From: Pedobacter sp. BMA
GTDB lineage: Bacteria > Bacteroidota > Bacteroidia > Sphingobacteriales > Sphingobacteriaceae
DNA: 64,000 nt
Assembly: GCF_001027745.1 (NCBI RefSeq)
Contig: NZ_LECU01000004.1
Span: 124,001 to 188,000 of the forward strand
Direction: 5' to 3'
Shown one piece after another: positions 8,275 to 18,425 of this stretch (position 1 is its first letter; each line of letters opens with the position of its first letter). The position numbers and the translations under genes were made by a program. The notes under the pieces are model-generated. The model made no database searches. It was not told where the DNA came from and saw only the letters and a program-made list of their open reading frames with translations.

Positions 8275-9510
8275 ATGAATACCATCACACGTTTCAAACT
8301 CTCCACCATGATGTTCCTGGAATTTTTTATCTGGGGTGCATGGTTTGTAACCCTGGGCACATTTTTAGCCAACAACCTGAAAGCTACAGGCGCCGAAACA
8401 GGCGCTGTATTTTCTACCCAATCATGGGGAGCTATTATTGCGCCTTTCATCATCGGGTTAATTGCCGACCGATATTTCAATGCGGAAAAAATATTAGGCG
8501 TGCTACATATCATTGGTGCCATTCTGATGTATCAAATGTATAATGCAACGGATGTTAGCGTATTCTACCCATATGTACTGGCCTACATGATTCTTTTCAT
8601 GCCAACACTTGCATTGGTGAACTCGGTTTCTTTTAATCAGATGCAGGATCCTGAAAAGGAATTTGCGAATATCAGGGTGTTTGGAACAATCGGCTGGATC
8701 GTTGCTGGCTTGCTCATCAGCTATGCATTCCATTGGGATTCACCGGAAGGTATTCAATCAGGCTTACTAAAAAGCACATTCCTGATGGCAGGAATTGTTT
8801 CACTAGGCTTAGGGCTATTTAGTTTCACACTACCTGCTACACCACCAAAAGTGGCTAAAGGTGAGAAAATAAAAGTAAGCGACATCCTGGGTTTAGATGC
8901 GCTGAAACTATTGAAGGATAAAAACTTTGCAGTCTTTTTCATTTCTTCTATTTTAATTTGTATTCCACTGGCCTTTTATTACCAGAACGCCGGTTTATTC
9001 CTGGCTGATATCAAGGTAGAAAATCCAACGGGAAAAATGGCAATTGGCCAGGTTTCAGAAGCCTTATTTTTGTTGGCTATCCCGGTATTCTTTTCAAAAT
9101 ACGGTTTCAAAAAAACCATTTTGGTAGGTATGCTGGCCTGGGCTATCCGATACGTTTTGTTCGCCTTTGGAAATGCCGGTGATTTAAGTTTTATGCTGCT
9201 TATTGGTATTGCTTTACACGGAGTATGTTACGATTTCTTCTTCGTTTCTGGTCAGATTTACACCAACTCTAAGGCAGGCGAAAAGTTTAAAAGCGCTGCA
9301 CAGGGACTAATCACACTGGCAACTTATGGTGTTGGTATGTTAATTGGTTTTGCTGTTGCGGGTAAAATATCGGATGCCTATAAATCAGCAGAGGGTGTAA
9401 TGGACTGGAAAATGGTTTGGATCATTCCAGCTGGAATTGCCGCAGTTGTATTCCTGCTATTTGCTGTATTGTTTAATGATAAAAGTAAATCGGAAACGGT
9501 AGCTGCATAA
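8275..9510 (+). CDS. MFS transporter, nucleoside:H+ symporter-like (NupG/XapB group)
   Basis: A 411-residue integral membrane protein with about 12 hydrophobic segments. The opening FFIWGAWFVTLGTF segment and the NQMQDPEKEFANIRVFGTIG stretch are characteristic of the nucleoside:H+ symporter-like MFS group, which in Bacteroidota is commonly found in sugar catabolic clusters. Here it probably imports the sugar or keto-sugar released in the periplasm; nucleoside transport is a family-level possibility only. It is followed after 3 bp by an exported TIM-barrel gene, indicating tight operon coupling. Confidence 0.85.
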   Translation: MNTITRFKLSTMMFLEFFIWGAWFVTLGTFLANNLKATGAETGAVFSTQSWGAIIAPFIIGLIADRYFNAEKILGVLHIIGAILMYQMYNATDVSVFYPYVLAYMILFMPTLALVNSVSFNQMQDPEKEFANIRVFGTIGWIVAGLLISYAFHWDSPEGIQSGLLKSTFLMAGIVSLGLGLFSFTLPATPPKVAKGEKIKVSDILGLDALKLLKDKNFAVFFISSILICIPLAFYYQNAGLFLADIKVENPTGKMAIGQVSEALFLLAIPVFFSKYGFKKTILVGMLAWAIRYVLFAFGNAGDLSFMLLIGIALHGVCYDFFFVSGQIYTNSKAGEKFKSAAQGLITLATYGVGMLIGFAVAGKISDAYKSAEGVMDWKMVWIIPAGIAAVVFLLFAVLFNDKSKSETVAA

Positions 9511-9513
9511 TCC

Positions 9514-10398
9514 ATGAGCCTGAACAGAAGAAATGCATTAAAGAACATCATTGCAGGAACTGCTGCAATTGGTGTTTCTTCCGGTTTAACTGCTTTAGCA
9601 GCAGAACAGCCAGATGTCAATAAAACCGAAGCTTTGAAAGGAAATATCAATCATGCTGTATGCCGCTGGTGTTTTAGCACTTTGGATGTGGAAACGCTAT
9701 GTACTGAAGCTAAGAACATCGGCATCAAAGGCATTGATCTGGTTGGTCCTAAAGACTGGCCGATACTTAAAAAACATGGCCTGGTATCCACCATGTGCAA
9801 CGGCGCCGAAATTAATCTGGTTGATGGTTTTAACGACAAGCAATTTCATGAAACGCTGATTAAAAACTATTCTGCAATGATTCCACTGATAGCACAAGCC
9901 GGGTATAAAAACCTAATTTGTTTTAGTGGAAACAGAAGGGGAAAAGACGATGAAACTGGATGGAATAATTGCGTTGAAGGCCTGAAACAATTGATGCCAT
10001 TGGCAGAAAAACATGGGGTGGTGCTGGTTATGGAATTGCTCAACAGCAAAATAAATCATAAAGATTACCAGTGTGATAAAACCGCCTGGGGAGTTGAACT
10101 TTGTAAACGTCTGGGGTCTGAAAACTTCAAACTGCTTTACGATATCTATCACATGCAAATTGATGAAGGCGATGTGATCAGGACAATCAAAGAAAACCAT
10201 CAGTACATTGCCCACTACCATACCGCTGGGGTTCCGGGAAGGAATGAGATCGATGAAAGTCAGGAGCTTTATTACCCGGCGATAATGAAAGCTATTGCCG
10301 AAACCGGTTTCAAAGGTTATGTGGCGCAGGAATTTATACCAAAAAATGCAGATAAACTGGGCTCATTAAAAAAAGCAATAGCCATCTGTGATATTTAA
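9514..10398 (+). CDS. Hydroxypyruvate isomerase-like TIM-barrel protein, Tat-exported
   Basis: A 294-residue protein with a twin-arginine signal (NRRNALKN) and hydrophobic core to about residue 30. The mature part matches the Hyi/OtnI-like branch of the TIM-barrel isomerases: VMELLNSK, LLYDIYHMQ, then HYHTAGVPGR and the EIDESQELYYPAI segment. The Glu, Asp, His and Glu residues in these blocks are the expected metal ligands and acid/base pair. Export makes conversion of central-metabolism hydroxypyruvate unlikely; a keto-sugar or aldose/ketose isomerase role in the periplasm is more plausible. It is 3 bp downstream of the MFS gene and 10 bp upstream of the next TIM-barrel gene. Confidence 0.82.
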   Translation: MSLNRRNALKNIIAGTAAIGVSSGLTALAAEQPDVNKTEALKGNINHAVCRWCFSTLDVETLCTEAKNIGIKGIDLVGPKDWPILKKHGLVSTMCNGAEINLVDGFNDKQFHETLIKNYSAMIPLIAQAGYKNLICFSGNRRGKDDETGWNNCVEGLKQLMPLAEKHGVVLVMELLNSKINHKDYQCDKTAWGVELCKRLGSENFKLLYDIYHMQIDEGDVIRTIKENHQYIAHYHTAGVPGRNEIDESQELYYPAIMKAIAETGFKGYVAQEFIPKNADKLGSLKKAIAICDI

Positions 10399-10408
10399 GT
10401 CTGGCATT

Positions 10409-11281
10409 ATGTTAACAAGAAGAAGTTTTATACTAAGTAGCAGTATGGCTGCCGCAGCAGCATTATTAATCCCGTCTTTTGCCTGCTCAGGTGAAAAGAA
10501 AAACGTAGGATTGCAGCTCTGGTCGCTAAGGGATGAGCTACCAAAAGATGTTAAAGGAACGATTGAAAAAGTTGCAAAAGCTGGCTTCACTCAAATAGAA
10601 TCGTACGGTTTTTCCATTAAGGATCAATTCTGGGGCTTATCGCCGGTAGACTTTAATAAATTGCTGGAAGCGAATAACTTAACCATGCCAAGCGGTCATT
10701 ACAGCTTAACCAGTTTTTTATCAGAAGGTAAAACCGAAGAACTGGAAGCTGCTATTGCTGCGGCTAAAGTGTTGGGAAGCGACTACGTTACCGTGCCCTG
10801 GCTTGAAGAAAGTATCCGTAAAAATGCAGATGATTACAAGACATTAGCTAAACGCTTAAACCTTGCCGGTAAAATGTGTAAAGATGCCGGATTAAGGGTA
10901 GCCTATCATAACCACAATTTCGAGTTCGATAAACAAGGTGATACCACCGGGTATCAGATTTTGCTAAGTGAAACAGACAAAAATCTGGTAGACTTTGAAC
11001 TGGATTTATACTGGGTGGTTCGTTCTGGTAACGACCCGCTTAAATTATTTAAAGAAAACCCGGGACGTTTCACCATGTGGCATGTCAAAGACATGGACAA
11101 AACAGATCCGGCTTTAAATGCTGAGGTTGGAACCGGCTCGATTGATTTTAAGCCCATTTTTGCGGATGCAAAACTTTCTGGCATGAAACACTTTTTTATA
11201 GAGCACGAGAGTAATTATAAGCCAAATCCTATGGAATCTGTAGCAGCAAGCTGCGCATACGTTAAAAAAGAATTAATTTAA
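10409..11281 (+). CDS. Sugar phosphate isomerase/epimerase-like TIM-barrel lipoprotein
   Basis: The preferred start is the ATG at 10409. An upstream in-frame ATG at 10388 would add seven residues and overlap the previous gene, whereas the downstream start gives a clean Tat-like signal (LTRRSFILSS) ending in a lipobox (LIPSFAC). The product is therefore a 290-residue exported lipoprotein. The mature barrel has SGHYS, AYHNHNFEF, FELDLYW, WHVKDMD and the late FIEHES block, all conserved with the neighbouring paralogue. The family is xylose-isomerase-like; the substrate is unknown. It is separated by only 5 bp from the next gene, its near-duplicate. Confidence 0.85.
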   Translation: MLTRRSFILSSSMAAAAALLIPSFACSGEKKNVGLQLWSLRDELPKDVKGTIEKVAKAGFTQIESYGFSIKDQFWGLSPVDFNKLLEANNLTMPSGHYSLTSFLSEGKTEELEAAIAAAKVLGSDYVTVPWLEESIRKNADDYKTLAKRLNLAGKMCKDAGLRVAYHNHNFEFDKQGDTTGYQILLSETDKNLVDFELDLYWVVRSGNDPLKLFKENPGRFTMWHVKDMDKTDPALNAEVGTGSIDFKPIFADAKLSGMKHFFIEHESNYKPNPMESVAASCAYVKKELI

Positions 11282-11286
11282 ATACT

Positions 11287-12156
11287 ATGAATTCTAGAAG
11301 AAACTTTATTAAGCAGGCAAGCTTTGCCGCTGGTGCTGCTTTGCTTATCCCCTCTTTTGCATTCGATAAAGCGAGTAAAAATGTTGGCTTGCAATTGTAT
11401 ACATTGAGAGACCTTTTGCCTAAAGATGTAACAGGTGTAATTGAAAAAGTTGCGCAGGCAGGTTATAAAGAAGTTGAAACTTACGGTTTCTCGAACGGAA
11501 AATTCTGGAATTTAACTACTAAGGAATTTAAATCATTATTAGATGCCAATGGCTTAAAAGCACCAAGCGGTCATTACGGAATGGACGATTTTATGAAAAC
11601 AGGCAGTACCGATAAACTAAAAGCAGACATTGAATCTTCAGCTGCTCTTGGAGGCAAATATTTTACCATTGCAGGGGCTCATGTGGATATGACGAAGGGT
11701 GCAGATGGCTTTAAGAAAACTGCTGCTGACTTCAATAAGGTTGCAGAAATTGCAAAAGCTTCAGGCTTAAAATTTGCCTATCACAACCACGATTTCGAGT
11801 TCAAAAAGCTGGGAGATACTACAGGATACGATGTTTACCTTCAGGAAACCGATAAAAACCTGGTGAGCTTCGAAATGGATTTGTACTGGGTAGTCCGATC
11901 TGGCAACGATCCCCTGGCATTGTTTAAGAAATATCCTGGCCGCTTCCCAATGTGGCATGTGAAAGATATGGATAAAGCTAAGCCAGAATTAAATACAGAA
12001 GTTGGTAAAGGTTCAATCGATTTCAAAAAAATATTTGCGCAGGCTAAATTATCAGGAATGCAAAACTTTTTTGTTGAGCACGAGAACAATTATCAGCCAG
12101 ATCAGATCGGGTCGATTACCACAAGTTGTGCCTACATTAAAGCCAATCTGATATAG
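11287..12156 (+). CDS. Sugar phosphate isomerase/epimerase-like TIM-barrel protein, Tat-exported, non-lipoprotein
   Basis: A 289-residue paralogue of the two other short TIM-barrel proteins (1-677 and 10409-11281), with the same order of motifs: SGHYG, AYHNHDFEF, FEMDLYW, WHVKDMD and FVEHEN. The twin-arginine signal (SRRNFIKQ) ends LIPSFAF, so the lipobox Cys of its upstream twin is replaced by Phe and the protein should be soluble in the periplasm. It is the last gene of the island and is followed directly by a strong terminator at 12159-12199. It may share a substrate with its twin while acting in a different compartment; this is inference. Confidence 0.87.
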   Translation: MNSRRNFIKQASFAAGAALLIPSFAFDKASKNVGLQLYTLRDLLPKDVTGVIEKVAQAGYKEVETYGFSNGKFWNLTTKEFKSLLDANGLKAPSGHYGMDDFMKTGSTDKLKADIESSAALGGKYFTIAGAHVDMTKGADGFKKTAADFNKVAEIAKASGLKFAYHNHDFEFKKLGDTTGYDVYLQETDKNLVSFEMDLYWVVRSGNDPLALFKKYPGRFPMWHVKDMDKAKPELNTEVGKGSIDFKKIFAQAKLSGMQNFFVEHENNYQPDQIGSITTSCAYIKANLI

Positions 12157-12158
12157 TA

Positions 12159-12199
12159 AAAAGCACTGGTCTTAGCTAAAGTTTGGGACCAGTGCTTTT
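12159..12199. terminator. Rho-independent terminator at the end of the sugar island
   Basis: A 13-bp perfect stem, 12159-12171 with 12187-12199, is followed by TTTT on the + strand; the A-rich flank gives a T-run on the - strand as well. It lies between the last TIM-barrel gene (+) and the lamin-tail gene (-), so it probably works in both directions. Confidence 0.85.
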
Positions 12200-12225
12200 G
12201 ATTTGCGGAAATATAATACGCTCAA

Positions 12226-13233
12226 CTAGTTTAGCTTCCCCGCCAGTACACAGGTATTTTTAAAACGTTTTGTGGAACCGTTCAGGTCAAAAACGTCAAA
12301 TACCACAACATAGATTCCGATGCCGGCTTTTAATCCGCTATCATCAAGTCCATCCCAGCTCAAAGTTCCGCTGGTACCTATCGTTTGATTTTTCAACAGC
12401 TTACGGATCAGCCTCCCCCTGTCAGTGTAAATGTTGACTGTTGCCAGCATCGAATTTTCTGCAAACTGATAATCCAGGTTTAGGATGTCGTCATAACCAT
12501 CTCCATCGGGTGAAAAGGTTTTACGCGCTAACCGTACAAAGTTTTCTTCTCCTGAGGCTTCCTGAGAATTTTTGTAAGTCGGTGTAGCGCAACCTGCTAC
12601 CGCAGCTGCAGATTTAAAATTGGCAGGGTCATTAGTATCCACACTGAAAGAAACCCGTTCTATCGATATCCCGTCTTCATCCTGAATAAGGGGATGATGA
12701 ACCTTTGCATTGTAGTTTAACCGGTCGATGATCACATTGTTACTTAAGAGCACTACCGAGCCCTTATCGTTACTAAAAGCAGGCAGACTACCAATTTGTA
12801 CAAACTGAGCTGGGAATTTCGTATAATAATTTTCTTTGATATTGGCTTGATTACTCGTAATCACATAATAACTTCCTGCCGGGATCATCAGCCTAACTGC
12901 AGAAACACTTTTAATGCTCGCTGGTTCACCTGCAGAATTTATGTTGGCCAGCTGAAGATCCTTCAAATCTATTTCATGACTGGTATTGTTGTATATTTCG
13001 ACAAAATCAACCCCACCGGGCCGCGGATTAAACAATACTTCAGAAATCAGAATATCGCCTTTACTGATTATCCGCAGAGGAATATCAGGCTTCAGGCAGC
13101 TTCTGTGGACCAGCTTTTCTGGGATGGGTGGCCGGATCATTCTATCCTCCTGTTCGTTAGCAGAAACCGGATTGAGAATATTTAAAGCAAAATTAACGTG
13201 TAACAATAGGGATATAAGCTTAATTTTTACCAT
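12226..13233 (-). CDS. Secreted lamin-tail domain protein with FlgD/gliding-type C-terminal module
   Basis: A 335-residue protein with an N-terminal signal peptide (about residues 1-24), a lamin-tail domain around residues 58-165 (ILISEVLFNPRPG, FVEIYNNT, YYVITSN) and a C-terminal Ig-like module of FlgD/gliding-motility type starting at TFSPDGDGYDDIL. The SPDGDG segment is the common opening of such modules, and the GLKAGIGIYVVVF strand closes it. Such proteins in Bacteroidota are cell-surface or secreted; the role is unknown. No catalytic domain is visible, so it may be structural or a shortened relative of larger LTD nucleases. It is divergent from asd, with a 49-bp shared upstream region. 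Confidence 0.8.
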   Translation of the reverse strand: MVKIKLISLLLHVNFALNILNPVSANEQEDRMIRPPIPEKLVHRSCLKPDIPLRIISKGDILISEVLFNPRPGGVDFVEIYNNTSHEIDLKDLQLANINSAGEPASIKSVSAVRLMIPAGSYYVITSNQANIKENYYTKFPAQFVQIGSLPAFSNDKGSVVLLSNNVIIDRLNYNAKVHHPLIQDEDGISIERVSFSVDTNDPANFKSAAAVAGCATPTYKNSQEASGEENFVRLARKTFSPDGDGYDDILNLDYQFAENSMLATVNIYTDRGRLIRKLLKNQTIGTSGTLSWDGLDDSGLKAGIGIYVVVFDVFDLNGSTKRFKNTCVLAGKLN

Positions 13234-13282
13234 ATTTGGACTTATATCAAATGTTTAATAAATATAATAATTAAAATTTAAA

Positions 13283-14272
13283 ATGAAAGTAGCAGTAGTA
13301 GGTGCAACCGGATTGGTTGGTACCGTAATGTTAAAAGTATTGGAGGAAAGAAATTTCCCTTTGACAGAGTTGATTCCCGTAGCATCAGAAAAGAGTGTTG
13401 GTAAGGAAATTACTTTTAAGGGTAAGAAGTTCCCAATCGTTAGCATGGACACTGCAATTGGCATGAAACCTGATATCGCATTGTTTTCTGCCGGTGGAAA
13501 TACTTCATTGGAACATGCACCACGCTTTAAAGAAGCTGGAACAACGGTAATTGATAATTCATCTGCCTGGAGAATGGATCCTGCAGTTAAACTTATCGTT
13601 CCGGAAGTGAATGCACACGAGCTGTCGATTGACAATAAGATTATCGCAAACCCAAACTGTTCTACCATCCAGATGGTGGTGGTTTTAAAACCTTTACACG
13701 ACAAATACAAAATCAAACGTGTAGTGGTATCTACTTATCAATCCGTTACAGGAACAGGCGTTAAGGCTGTTGATCAGTTAATGAACGAGCGTGCAGGTAT
13801 TGATGGGCCTAAAGCTTATCCGTACGAAATTGATCTGAATGTCCTTCCCCATATCGATGTTTTCATGGATAACGGTTACACGAAAGAGGAAATGAAAATG
13901 GTAAAGGAAACGAACAAAATCATGAGCGATAACAGCATTAAGGTTACTGCAACTACCGTTCGTATTCCGGTAATGGGTGGTCACTCTGAATCAGTAAACA
14001 TTGAGTTCGAGAATGATTTCGACCTGGCGGAAGTGCGTAGTATTTTAGAAAAAGCACCGGGTGTAATCGTAGTAGATGATGTTGCCAACTTAAAATACCC
14101 GATGCCGAAAGATGCACATGAAAAAGATGAAGTATTTGTAGGTCGAATCCGCAGGGATGAATCTGCACCTAAAGCTTTAAATCTTTGGATTGTAGCCGAC
14201 AATTTGCGTAAAGGCGCTGCAACAAACGCAGTTCAGATTGCTGAATACTTAATTCAAAAAGAGTTAGTTTAA
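13283..14272 (+). CDS. asd: Aspartate-semialdehyde dehydrogenase
   Basis: A 329-residue enzyme reducing aspartyl phosphate to aspartate semialdehyde with NADPH, the branch point for lysine/diaminopimelate, threonine and methionine. The N-terminal Rossmann motif is GATGLVGTVML; the active-site Cys lies in NPNCSTIQM, and the substrate-binding STYQSVTGTG and GGHSES blocks are present. Length is as expected. It is followed immediately by a terminator, so it appears to be a single-gene unit. It functions upstream of dapB, which lies at 61418-62152 in this window. Confidence 0.96.
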   Translation: MKVAVVGATGLVGTVMLKVLEERNFPLTELIPVASEKSVGKEITFKGKKFPIVSMDTAIGMKPDIALFSAGGNTSLEHAPRFKEAGTTVIDNSSAWRMDPAVKLIVPEVNAHELSIDNKIIANPNCSTIQMVVVLKPLHDKYKIKRVVVSTYQSVTGTGVKAVDQLMNERAGIDGPKAYPYEIDLNVLPHIDVFMDNGYTKEEMKMVKETNKIMSDNSIKVTATTVRIPVMGGHSESVNIEFENDFDLAEVRSILEKAPGVIVVDDVANLKYPMPKDAHEKDEVFVGRIRRDESAPKALNLWIVADNLRKGAATNAVQIAEYLIQKELV

Positions 14273-14282
14273 AATAAACAAG

Positions 14283-14314
14283 AGCCCTTCAAATTAAAAT
14301 TGAAGGGCTTTTTT
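14283..14314 (+). terminator. Rho-independent terminator after asd
   Basis: A perfect 10-bp stem (AGCCCTTCAA, 14283-14292, with 14300-14309), a 7-nt loop and a run of T residues to 14314, starting 11 bp after the asd stop codon. Confidence 0.92.
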
Positions 14315-14345
14315 ATGCGCTCTCCAAAATGAAGTCAATCACGAA

Positions 14346-15749
14346 ATGAAATTTTTCAATCTATTAGTCCTATGTGTCTTTTCTTTTGCCACAGCGAATG
14401 CACAAAGCAAAATTCAAAACCTGGAAAAAGCCTTCAACATTTTATTAGCTGATGATCAGGCGAGGCATGCCATCACTTCGCTATGTGTGTTAGATGCCAA
14501 TACCGGCAAAACCCTTTTTGCGAAAAATGAGCAGATTGGTCTGGCTACAGCCTCAACGCTTAAAACGATTACTGCAGCTACGGCATTTAGCATTTTAGGA
14601 AAAGATTTCCAGTACCAGACTACACTTGCCTATACAGGCAGCATTACAGGCGGAACTTTAAACGGAAACCTGATCATCATTGGGAGCGGCGACCCCACTT
14701 TGGGATCATGGCGCTATCAAAACAAAGAAAACAATGTTTTAACGCAATGGGTTTCAGCAATTAAATCTGCCGGCATAACAAAAATAGAAGGCGCCATCAT
14801 TGGCGACGACCGCATTTTTGGTACGCAGACGACCGCTGAGGGTTGGGTATGGCAAGACATTGGTAATTATTATGGCGCGGGCACATCAGGCCTGGCCTGG
14901 AGAGAGAATCAGTTTGACATACACCTGAAACCAGGTACCGGGACTGCTGAGGAGGTTAAAATCATCAAGTCTGTACCTCAAACCCCATACATACAAATTG
15001 TAAATGAACTAAAAACCGGGGCATCGGGAACAGGCGACAGAGCCTACGCTTTCCTCCCTCCCTACAGCAATATTGCTTACCTGCGCGGTAGCTGGGGTAT
15101 GGGTATTGGCAAATCAGGCATCTCCGTCGCTCTTCCAGATCCTGCCTATGATTGTGCCTACCGCTTACAGGATACATTGAAAAGGCTCGGCGTTTCCGTA
15201 AGCCAGGAGCCTACAACCAGCAGATTGATGAGCTTAAAAAAACTGCCTATCCCATCAGTCACTCAGAAAATCAGTACCATCACCTCTCCCCCTTTAAGTG
15301 AAATTGCTTATTGGTTTCTAAAAAAGAGTATCAATCTTTACGGAGAAAGCCTGCTTAAAACCATGGCTTTAAAATCCGGTAAGCCCGCAACAACGGCCAA
15401 AGGCGCCGAAACTGAAATAAACTTCTGGGCAGATAAAGGCATTGATAAATCGGCTTTAAATATCATTGATGGTAGTGGATTATCGCCAGGAGACCGCATC
15501 ACCACTTCAGCAATGGCAGCGGTTTTATTTCAGGTTCAGAAAGAAACCTGGTTTCCTGATTTCTACAAAGCCTTACCCGAATACAACGGGATGAAAATTA
15601 AAAGCGGAACGATAAACGATGTATCTGCATTTGCAGGTTATCATACAGATGCATCAGGTAATAAATATATAGTGGTAATTAACATCAACAATTACAGTGG
15701 AAGCGGCATTAACAAAAAGCTGTTCAAAGTTTTAGATGAGTTGAAATAA
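14346..15749 (+). CDS. dacB: D-alanyl-D-alanine carboxypeptidase/endopeptidase, PBP4 (S13) family
   Basis: A 467-residue periplasmic penicillin-binding protein with a signal peptide (about residues 1-19, ending ANAQ). The three active-site motifs of the S13 family are all present: SxxK at Ser70-Lys73 (STLK), SxN at Ser328-Asn330 (SIN) and KSG (KTG-type) at residues 419-421. It trims or cleaves peptidoglycan cross-links. Its length agrees with the family. It begins 32 bp after the asd terminator and is likely transcribed alone. Confidence 0.93.
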   Translation: MKFFNLLVLCVFSFATANAQSKIQNLEKAFNILLADDQARHAITSLCVLDANTGKTLFAKNEQIGLATASTLKTITAATAFSILGKDFQYQTTLAYTGSITGGTLNGNLIIIGSGDPTLGSWRYQNKENNVLTQWVSAIKSAGITKIEGAIIGDDRIFGTQTTAEGWVWQDIGNYYGAGTSGLAWRENQFDIHLKPGTGTAEEVKIIKSVPQTPYIQIVNELKTGASGTGDRAYAFLPPYSNIAYLRGSWGMGIGKSGISVALPDPAYDCAYRLQDTLKRLGVSVSQEPTTSRLMSLKKLPIPSVTQKISTITSPPLSEIAYWFLKKSINLYGESLLKTMALKSGKPATTAKGAETEINFWADKGIDKSALNIIDGSGLSPGDRITTSAMAAVLFQVQKETWFPDFYKALPEYNGMKIKSGTINDVSAFAGYHTDASGNKYIVVININNYSGSGINKKLFKVLDELK

Positions 15750-15869
15750 ATTGATGTTTCGGTCCTGAACCAATTAAAAACTGAACCTATACAGGGAAGT
15801 TTTCATTCAAAAAAATCTAATTGTAAAACCATTGCAAACAGAATTTTGAATTTAGATGTTGATATTACC

Positions 15870-16676
15870 ATGGATATTACCGTATCGAAGCAAAACAACC
15901 AATCTAAAGAGGATAATGTGACATATACATTTGGCGATCACGTCCATGTTGTTGACGATGCCTTTTTTATGCCACAGCTTGGTAAGCACCGAAAAATCTG
16001 GATCTACCTACCAAAAAGCTACAAACATTCCAGCAAAAAATACCCTGTGCTTTATATGCACGACGGGCAAAATCTGTTCCATGCTACACCTCCCAGAAAC
16101 GATGAGTGGGCAGTAGATTCAGTAATAGATGGCCTTATTCGGGATGGGGAAAAGGAAATGATTGTTGTGGGGATTGATCACGGAGACCAGGACAGGATGA
16201 ATGAATACAACCCATATGATAGTGAGCATGGAAAAGGAGAAGGAAAAGCTTATGCTCAATTTATTGCTGAAACATTAAAACCCTATATTGATTCAACCTA
16301 CAGAACTTTATCAGATGTCAAAAATACCACTATTGCAGGCAGCTCAATGGGCGGATTGATATCCATGTATGCCATATCAGCTTACCCGGGAATATTTGGA
16401 GCTGCCGGCATTTTCAGCCCTTCATTTTGGGTGGCACCGGATATCTTTAACGAGGTTGAGGATCATTTAAGTGCTCTTAAAAAAAGCAAAATCTTTTTTG
16501 TTGCCGGAGATAAGGAAGGATCAAAAATGATTGATAATGTCAGAAAAGCCTATAATCTATTAAGCCCGGATACCACCAACCCCAATATTGTATTTATTGA
16601 AAAAGAAGACGGCAAACATACTGAATGGTTTTGGCACCGGGAGTTCGTTACTTTCTATCGGTTTATTGCACAGTAA
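15870..16676 (+). CDS. Alpha/beta-hydrolase putative esterase (esterase D/enterochelin-esterase-like)
   Basis: A 268-residue protein counted from the ATG at 15870. The frame can be extended to a TTG at 15846, but the ATG is the better start. The fold is the putative-esterase family: YLPKSYKHSSKKYPVLYM, HDGQN, the nucleophile elbow GSSMGG with Ser159, and the terminal HTEWFWHREF block supplying the catalytic His. No signal peptide is seen, so it should be cytoplasmic. Related proteins hydrolyse siderophore esters, acyl-sugars or S-formylglutathione. The substrate here is not inferable, because the neighbours are housekeeping genes. Confidence 0.85.
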   Translation: MDITVSKQNNQSKEDNVTYTFGDHVHVVDDAFFMPQLGKHRKIWIYLPKSYKHSSKKYPVLYMHDGQNLFHATPPRNDEWAVDSVIDGLIRDGEKEMIVVGIDHGDQDRMNEYNPYDSEHGKGEGKAYAQFIAETLKPYIDSTYRTLSDVKNTTIAGSSMGGLISMYAISAYPGIFGAAGIFSPSFWVAPDIFNEVEDHLSALKKSKIFFVAGDKEGSKMIDNVRKAYNLLSPDTTNPNIVFIEKEDGKHTEWFWHREFVTFYRFIAQ

Positions 16677-16788
16677 ATTCATCCTGACCCACCGCTTACA
16701 AAAACAGATCAAGACGTATTCGATCCATTATGGTTACTTGTTTCCGGTGATCAAAACCCTTCTGTATTAATTTAAAGTTAATGTATAA

Positions 16789-18222
<1,434 letters not shown>

Positions 18223-18304
18223 ACCTTATTCCTTTAAAGGAATTAAGAAAACCAAGGCAGTATTTTTGCCCTGCGTGTTAAGAAGTTGAAAAACTTATTT
18301 GAAG

Positions 18305-18341
18305 AACATCCGGACATTTAAAATCTTCGGATGTTTTTTTA
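18305..18341 (+). terminator. Rho-independent terminator after eno
   Basis: Stem AACATCCG (18305-18312) pairs with 18328-18335 and is followed by a long T-run. It lies 83 bp after the eno stop. Confidence 0.8.
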
Positions 18342-18349
18342 TACATTTA

Positions 18350-18409
18350 CGTCATTGCGAGGTACGAAGCAATTTTTTAGGTAAGATTACTTCGTACTTC
18401 GCAATGACG
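18350..18409. repeat. REP-like 60-bp hairpin element, copy 2
   Basis: Arms 18350-18372 and 18387-18409 match at 21 of 23 positions around a 14-nt loop. The left arm differs from that of copy 1 (7465-7524) at one base only. The 3' ends of both loops share TAAGA. It lies between the eno terminator and the DivIC gene, so it is not itself needed for termination. Confidence 0.85.
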
Positions 18410-18425
18410 ATTTTGAGAACAAACC

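Noticed and set aside
12796..13258. Two overlapping + frames opposite the lamin-tail gene
   Set aside because: Antisense shadows; the - strand frame has signal peptide and two recognisable domains.
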